The notes under the pieces were generated by a model. The model was not told where the DNA came from. It did no database searches and saw nothing but the letters and a program-made list of their open reading frames with translations. This document shows, one piece after another, positions 13,254 through 17,347 of a DNA stretch of 17,347 nucleotides. Made by a program: the position numbers and the translations under genes. The DNA is taken from contig CAZAGT010000075.1 in the NCBI GenBank assembly GCA_964484515.1, positions 1-17,347 of the forward strand. The letters run 5' to 3'. This DNA is from CAZAGT01 sp964484515 (GTDB lineage: Bacteria > Desulfobacterota > DSM-4660 > Desulfatiglandales > HGW-15). The number at the start of each line of letters is the position of its first letter. The stretch's first letter is position 1.

Positions 13254-14849
13254 CTACCCGGTGGGCGCGGCAACATACATAGACACGCCCGGCCCGGGGT
13301 CAAGGCCTAACAACAGCCATATTCCAAAATAAATCAGCCAGAAAATGAGAAGAGAGAGTGAATAAGGAAGCATCAGGGATAGGGCCGAACCGATCCCGAT
13401 CTCCTGACCCCTGTTACGGTATTTTTCCAACAACCCCAACAGCATGGGAAGGTAGGCCGAGATCGGGGATATGATATTGGTGGTAGAATCGCCGATCCGA
13501 AAGGCCATCTGGGTGGTCGCCGGGCTCACGTCCAATTGATAGAAGAGGGGTACGAAGATCGGCGCTGTGATCATCCATTGGGTCAGTCCGCTCGTAACGA
13601 AAATATTCAGCCCGGCACAGAGAAGCGAAAACAAGAGTAGCGCCGGAATGACTCCGAAGTGAATGCCTTTGAACAGGTTGGCTCCCCACACGGCGATGAT
13701 GGTTGTCAAATGGCTCTTGTGAAATAGATCGATGAAGATACAGGCCGGTAGACAGACAACCAGGAATCCAGCCACTCCCGTCAAGCCCTTCGCCATCATA
13801 TGCGGTATGTCGCGCTGGCTCCTGATGGTCCTGGCGCCGATGCCGTAAGCTGTTCCAGCCAGAAAGAAATAACAGAATATGATAAAGATGATCCCTGAGA
13901 TCAACGGTGATCGCGGGAGAAGAGCACCTTGTTCATTTCGAAGAAAACCGTTTTCCGGGATGATCAACGCTAGCAGTAGCCCCAGAAAGACCAAGCTTGT
14001 CAAGGCCGCCCCAACCAATCCTCTCTTCTCGTCCTTGGTAAGTGTCAGTTTGATATCGGTCGTGACGGATTTGAGACCTTCCGCGGGCTTGTAAGGCCCC
14101 AGATAGGGTACGATGATACCCTCCGTAACCACTGTGACGACGAGGGCCAGGATCACTGTTGATCCCATCATGACGTACCAGTTCATCAAGGGGTGAACCG
14201 GGGCATCGATATGAAAATAGCCGATGGCCGATTGGGTGATCCCAGCCAGCATGACATCCGTGCCCGCTACAAAGATGTTCGCCGAATAGCCGCCGTAGGC
14301 GGAGACATACCCTACGCACACGCCCGCAATCGGATGTCTCCCCGATGCCAAGAAGACGGCCGCACCGATGGCGGGGGCAATGACGATGCCGGCATCAGAA
14401 GCAATGTTGGCGCAAATACTAGCGATCGAGATCACGAATGTGATCAAGGGTGCCGGTGTCATCTGAACAAGTTGGCGAATGACCGCCGAGAACAAACCCG
14501 CTTGTTCGGCGAGTCCAACGCCAAGGATCATGACAAGCACGAAACCAACGGGCGTGAAATAGGCAAAGGTCTTGACGAAGTTCTCCATGACCGACTGGAG
14601 TATTCCCTTCTCCAGCAGGTTGACGACCATGATGGTTTTCGCTTTGCCCTCATGGGCGGGTTCCGCAAACCCGGGGTGAACAATAGATACCCCAAGAGCG
14701 TTCAAAAGGTAGGACAGAAAGCAAACGAAAATGATGAGGATGATAAAGAGGAAAAACGGATGGGGAAGAAGGTTTCCGATCCGTTCCACCGAAGCGATAA
14801 ATCGCTCAAGTGATTTGATCAATGCTGGGCGGGACTTAAGAGATCGCAT
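13254..14849 (-). CDS. AbgT-family transporter (p-aminobenzoyl-glutamate transporter family)
   Basis: Inner-membrane secondary transporter. E. coli AbgT imports p-aminobenzoyl-glutamate, while MtrF and YdaH have been described as sulfonamide/PABA exporters. From the ATG at 14849 it has 531 residues and many hydrophobic helices. AbgT-type segments include GTDVMLAGITQSAIGYFHID, FGVIPALLLFSLLCAGLN, SGLTQWMITAPIFVPLFYQL and FRIGDSTTNIISPISAYLP near the C-terminus. The start 14849 has AGGA upstream. An in-frame GTG at 14912 would add 21 polar residues but has no SD and lies almost at the predicted transcription start. The gene is first in a two-gene - strand operon with the GGT-like gene, which suggests uptake or export of a glutamyl or peptide-like compound; the substrate is not known. 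Confidence 0.9.
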   Translation of the reverse strand: MRSLKSRPALIKSLERFIASVERIGNLLPHPFFLFIILIIFVCFLSYLLNALGVSIVHPGFAEPAHEGKAKTIMVVNLLEKGILQSVMENFVKTFAYFTPVGFVLVMILGVGLAEQAGLFSAVIRQLVQMTPAPLITFVISIASICANIASDAGIVIAPAIGAAVFLASGRHPIAGVCVGYVSAYGGYSANIFVAGTDVMLAGITQSAIGYFHIDAPVHPLMNWYVMMGSTVILALVVTVVTEGIIVPYLGPYKPAEGLKSVTTDIKLTLTKDEKRGLVGAALTSLVFLGLLLALIIPENGFLRNEQGALLPRSPLISGIIFIIFCYFFLAGTAYGIGARTIRSQRDIPHMMAKGLTGVAGFLVVCLPACIFIDLFHKSHLTTIIAVWGANLFKGIHFGVIPALLLFSLLCAGLNIFVTSGLTQWMITAPIFVPLFYQLDVSPATTQMAFRIGDSTTNIISPISAYLPMLLGLLEKYRNRGQEIGIGSALSLMLPYSLSLLIFWLIYFGIWLLLGLDPGPGVSMYVAAPTG

Positions 14850-14925
14850 CCGAAATATCCTGTGTTCTCCTTCCCGTTCAATGCTACGCTGATTAAGGCT
14901 CCAAGTGAGCACTGCATAAAGAAAT

Positions 14926-14953
14926 AGTATAGTCGATTAAACTAGGAAAACAA
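14926..14953 (-). promoter_or_regulatory. Candidate sigma-70 promoter of the abgT-ggt operon
   Basis: On the - strand, TTGTTT (14948-14953) and TATACT (14926-14931) are separated by 16 nt in an AT-rich stretch. The -10 is a strong match and the -35 is partial (TTG). The predicted start of transcription near 14919 leaves a leader of about 70 nt before the ATG at 14849. Confidence 0.5.
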
Positions 14954-15563
14954 AGTAAAAAGAGATAGTTAAAGGAAGAGTCGTCTCCTTTTTGCTTGAC
15001 ACCTTCCGAGATTTTCCCGAGTATTCGGAGAAAGATTGAACGACGTGGGGGCCGTACCAAACTCACTCACATACGCCTGGGGGTGCCGCAATGAATACGC
15101 AGACGCTTCGAGATTCCTTGCTGCCATGGACACGGTGGCTTGGACCGCCGGCCTGCCCTTCCCTGATTTTGCCCCGGACTACGAATACGTGGCCCTGCGC
15201 CACCCATTTTCTGAAACTGTCCATTAAGCGGACGTGAGGGCCTTGAGGCGATCCACCTTGCCCCGGGTACGTCCATGGAGTCCGAATTCTCTCCTGGAGT
15301 TGACAGATGCTCCGAAAGATACTTCCCCTTATCAGCCACTTTCTTTTCCCTTCCACGAACCCCTAGGATAACCTGTTGTCAATCTAGATCCTTGATAGAC
15401 TCATGTAGGACGCGTAACGAACGTTGGACAGGATTCAACTTCTTTTATGCCACGCAAATTGCCTTGCCTTTTGTCTCAAGGCCATCTAAATGGATGGCGT
15501 TCGTTTTTCCGTTGAGGCCTGTCCCCGAGCGTCCCCCGATTGTGAAGGGAGAGCACTATAGAC
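14954..15563. other. Gene-poor region of about 600 bases
   Basis: No gene is supported here. Short frames are open on both strands around 15036-15356, but none has an SD, a known motif or a plausible protein composition. The region contains TTGACA at 14996-15001 (+ strand) with only a weak -10 (agtatt, 18 nt on), and a terminator-like hairpin near its right end (15475-15516). It could hold a decayed gene, a long leader or a small RNA. Confidence 0.55.
15475..15516 (+). terminator. Terminator-like hairpin upstream of the UPF0316 gene
   Basis: gccatc (15481-15486) pairs with gatggc (15493-15498) over a 6-nt loop and is followed by gttcgttttt (15499-15508), as in an intrinsic terminator. An outer pair ctcaa (15475-15479) / ttgag (15512-15516) encloses both stem and T-run. 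No + strand gene lies within 3.8 kb upstream, so it could end a small RNA or act as an attenuator in the leader of the gene at 15564. Confidence 0.4.
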
Positions 15564-16127
15564 ATGTTTGACGGCAACATCATTTTGACGGGTATCCTCA
15601 TTTTCCTGGCGCGGATCTGCGATGTCTCCATCGGCACCGTGCGCACGATCGTCACGGTCCAAGGTCGGACCGTGATCGCCTTTATCCTGGCCATCTTCGA
15701 AATCAGCATCTGGATCACCGTCGTCAGCGCGGTCATCCACAAAGTCAAGGAGCAACCGATCCTCATCATCTTTTACGCCTTCGGCTATGCCACCGGAAAC
15801 GTGGTCGGTATTCTGGTTGAACGCAAGCTGGCCTTTGGATTGATCATCCTGAAGGTCATTACGAGAGATGCAGGAGACGCCCTTGCGAAATACATCAGGA
15901 CTAAGGGGCAACCGGTGACGGTCTTCGTGGGGGAGGGCATGGTGGGCCCGGTTAAGGAACTCTATATCGCATGCCGCCGCCGGGATCTGAAGTGGATCCT
16001 CCCCGAGGTACGCCAAAAGGATCCTAAGGCCTTCTATGTCATCGAACAGGCGCGGGATATGGGCAAGGTGCTGAAGCCTATCTATTCGCCCCTCGGCGGA
16101 TGGCGGGCGGTCCAGAAAAGAAAATAA
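15564..16127 (+). CDS. UPF0316 family membrane protein (DUF5698 + DUF2179)
   Basis: The 187-residue protein fits the UPF0316/YebE-like family, whose function is unknown. The N-terminal half holds about three membrane helices (near 5-24, 33-56 and 64-85) with ARICDVSIGTVRTIVTVQGR, typical of the family's DUF5698 part. A soluble C-terminal domain (about 95-170) matches DUF2179: TVFVGEGMVGPVKELYIACRRRDL followed by DPKAFYVIEQARDM. DUF2179 is a small ligand-binding-type fold also found at the C-terminus of YitT proteins. The ATG is preceded by AAGGGAG at a rather long 12-nt spacing. It lies 106 nt upstream of the diadenylate cyclase on the same strand; a shared transcript is possible but unproven. 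Confidence 0.85.
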   Translation: MFDGNIILTGILIFLARICDVSIGTVRTIVTVQGRTVIAFILAIFEISIWITVVSAVIHKVKEQPILIIFYAFGYATGNVVGILVERKLAFGLIILKVITRDAGDALAKYIRTKGQPVTVFVGEGMVGPVKELYIACRRRDLKWILPEVRQKDPKAFYVIEQARDMGKVLKPIYSPLGGWRAVQKRK

Positions 16128-16143
16128 ATATCAATTTAGGTTT

Positions 16144-16188
16144 TTGAAACAAGTCAACGGACGGATCGTATGCGCTAACGCGTTTCAA
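16144..16188 (+). repeat. Inverted repeat between the UPF0316 and cyclase genes
   Basis: ttgaaac (16144-16150) and gtttcaa (16182-16188) form a perfect 7-bp inverted repeat with a 31-nt loop, extendable by one G-U and one T-A pair. No T-run follows, so it does not look like a terminator. It may be a leader structure or an operator pair. Confidence 0.3.
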
Positions 16189-16233
16189 GAATATAAAATG
16201 TTACGAAAATAACGATCGAGGCTTTGACAGGAG

Positions 16234-17347
16234 ATGGCGGGTTTGTGGGTAGTGATGAAGCAGATACTGGCCTGGCGTACACTGGCCGACATCCTCATCA
16301 TAGCGGCGGGGCTGTTCTTTCTCTATCGGACGCTCCTGCGCCTCGGCACATGGAAGATCGTGGCCGGCATCCTGGTCGCCCTGATGATCTATCTCGTCGC
16401 GAGCCTGCTCGATCTTCAGGGCATCGAGTGGATCTTCGGCAACCTCAGCCATGTCGCGGTCATCGGACTTATCGTGATCTTCCAGCCGGAATTGAGAAAG
16501 GTCTTCGAACGCGCCGTCTCTGTTCGGCGCACCGAAACCGGCAACGCCAATGGTGAGCTGTCACAGATTATCGTGGATGGCGTCACCAAGCTGGCCGAAC
16601 AGCGCCGCGGCGCCATCGTGGTATTACCCGGGAAAGAGCCGATCCAGGAATGGATCTCCGGCGGCTATGATCTGGACGGTAAACCCAGCGTGCCCCTCCT
16701 CTTGAGCATCTTTGATCCCCACTCGCCGGGTCACGACGGTGCCCTGATCATCGAGAACGGCAGATTTTCCAAATATGGGGTGCGACTACCTGTCTCAGAG
16801 AGTTCGAAACTCTCGGCGGACTATGGTACGCGTCATCACGCGGCAATGGGGCTTGCCGAGAAGTCGGACGCCCTCGCCGTCCTCGTCTCTGAGGAACGGG
16901 GCCAGGTTGCTGTCTTTGATAAAGGCAGAATGCTCAAGCTCAAGGGCCCCCTTCACCTGGCAGATAAGATTACCTCGCACTGGAAAGAAACGGCTTCCTT
17001 CCCGATTGAATTTCCCCGTGGGCGTATGCGGTGGCCGATCTTTTCGCAGATCATGGCCAGTCTGGCGCTGGCGATCCTCTTCTGGGCCACACTGATCATT
17101 GCGCAGGGGGAGAAGCTGGAAAGAGTCCTCACGGTCCCTGTGGAGTACACGGCCCCACCGCCGCACCTCGTACTGGTGGGCGACAAGCAACAGGAGAGCC
17201 GACTCCACCTTGCCGGCTCCAAGTCGGACCTGGGTGCCCTAAACCCCGCGCAGCTGAGCGTCAAGATCGACCTTTCAAAGGCCGTATCGGGCAAACAGAC
17301 ATTCTTGATTACCGCCGACAACATCCGATTGCCGAGGGGAGTGGAGC
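16234..17347 (+). CDS. CdaA-type diadenylate cyclase fused to a YbbR domain (3' end cut off)
   Basis: Likely c-di-AMP synthase or a derivative of one. The frame stays open for 371 codons to the window end. Three N-terminal helices (about 18-35, 40-58 and 70-84, ending VIFQPELRKVFER) match CdaA. The DAC domain (about 105-235) has QEWISGGYDLDG, LLLSIFDPHSPGHDGALII with DGA at 168-170, and YGTRHHAAMGLAEKSDALAVLVSEE. The canonical RHR motif is RHH here (200-202). A fourth helix follows (about 268-289, IMASLALAILFWATLIIA), then a YbbR-like repeat (about 295 onward: VPVEYTAPPPHLVLVG, IDLSKAVSGKQTFLIT). CdaA and its regulator CdaR/YbbR are normally separate adjacent genes. AGGAG abuts the ATG, so TTG 16243 or ATG 16255 may be the true start. 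The missing end should hold further YbbR repeats. Confidence 0.85.
   Translation, partial: MAGLWVVMKQILAWRTLADILIIAAGLFFLYRTLLRLGTWKIVAGILVALMIYLVASLLDLQGIEWIFGNLSHVAVIGLIVIFQPELRKVFERAVSVRRTETGNANGELSQIIVDGVTKLAEQRRGAIVVLPGKEPIQEWISGGYDLDGKPSVPLLLSIFDPHSPGHDGALIIENGRFSKYGVRLPVSESSKLSADYGTRHHAAMGLAEKSDALAVLVSEERGQVAVFDKGRMLKLKGPLHLADKITSHWKETASFPIEFPRGRMRWPIFSQIMASLALAILFWATLIIAQGEKLERVLTVPVEYTAPPPHLVLVGDKQQESRLHLAGSKSDLGALNPAQLSVKIDLSKAVSGKQTFLITADNIRLPRGVE

Noticed and set aside
14193..14813. 206-codon + strand open frame opposite the AbgT gene
   Set aside because: A charged, low-complexity antisense shadow of membrane-helix codons.
14850..14912. GTG at 14912 as start of the AbgT transporter
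   Set aside because: No SD, and it would lie only about 7 nt from the predicted transcription start.
1..17347. CRISPR array, tRNA, insertion sequence or prophage
   Set aside because: No regularly spaced repeats, no cloverleaf I could recognise, and no transposase, integrase or phage protein.

Overview
The window looks like chromosomal DNA of a Gram-negative bacterium: there are lipoprotein and export signals and good Shine-Dalgarno (SD) sites, and GC content looks like the mid-to-high 50s percent by eye. It is a draft scaffold, with one 10-N gap at 9274-9283. I cannot name the species. The gene mix (N-type ATPase, glucosyl-phosphoglycerate synthase-like enzyme, 7TM/inactive-transglutaminase protein, divergent diadenylate cyclase) would fit lineages such as NC10/Methylomirabilota or Nitrospirota, but that is a weak guess. 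No tRNA, rRNA, CRISPR array, insertion sequence or phage gene is visible.

Layout. (1) 79-4353, + strand: the distal part of an N-type (alternate F-type) rotary ATPase operon, atpB-atpE-atpF(b/delta fusion)-atpA-atpG, tightly packed with several overlapping ends. The beta, epsilon, AtpQ and AtpR genes that normally precede atpB would lie left of the window. Two small membrane proteins follow on the same strand, a LapA-like protein (4365-4553) and a TM plus coiled-coil protein (4619-4915), probably co-transcribed. (2) 4986-8376, - strand, read right to left: glucosyl-3-phosphoglycerate synthase-like glycosyltransferase, glycogen synthase glgA, and a small lipoprotein. (3) 8681-9496, - strand: an M48 metallopeptidase lipoprotein containing the assembly gap. 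A large inverted repeat separates it from region 2. (4) About 10034-11647, + strand: a 7TM protein with an inactive transglutaminase domain. It runs tail-to-tail, with overlapping stop codons, into a two-gene - strand operon, AbgT-family transporter followed by a divergent periplasmic gamma-glutamyltransferase. (5) A roughly 700-bp gene-poor stretch (14850-15563) with an abgT promoter and a terminator-like hairpin. (6) 15564-17347, + strand: a DUF5698/DUF2179 (UPF0316) membrane protein, then a diadenylate cyclase of CdaA type fused in one reading frame to a YbbR (CdaR-like) domain, cut by the window end.

How the parts may fit together (inference). Several genes concern ions, osmolytes or reserve sugar: a Na+- or H+-pumping N-ATPase, a glucosylglycerate-type osmolyte enzyme beside glycogen synthase, a transporter of a family whose characterised members use cation gradients, and a c-di-AMP synthase, a nucleotide known elsewhere to control K+ and osmolyte homeostasis. 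The most unusual protein is the CdaA-YbbR fusion with an altered RHR motif. The next most interesting items are the AbgT/GGT-like/inactive-transglutaminase neighbourhood and the double-carboxylate ion site of the N-ATPase c subunit.
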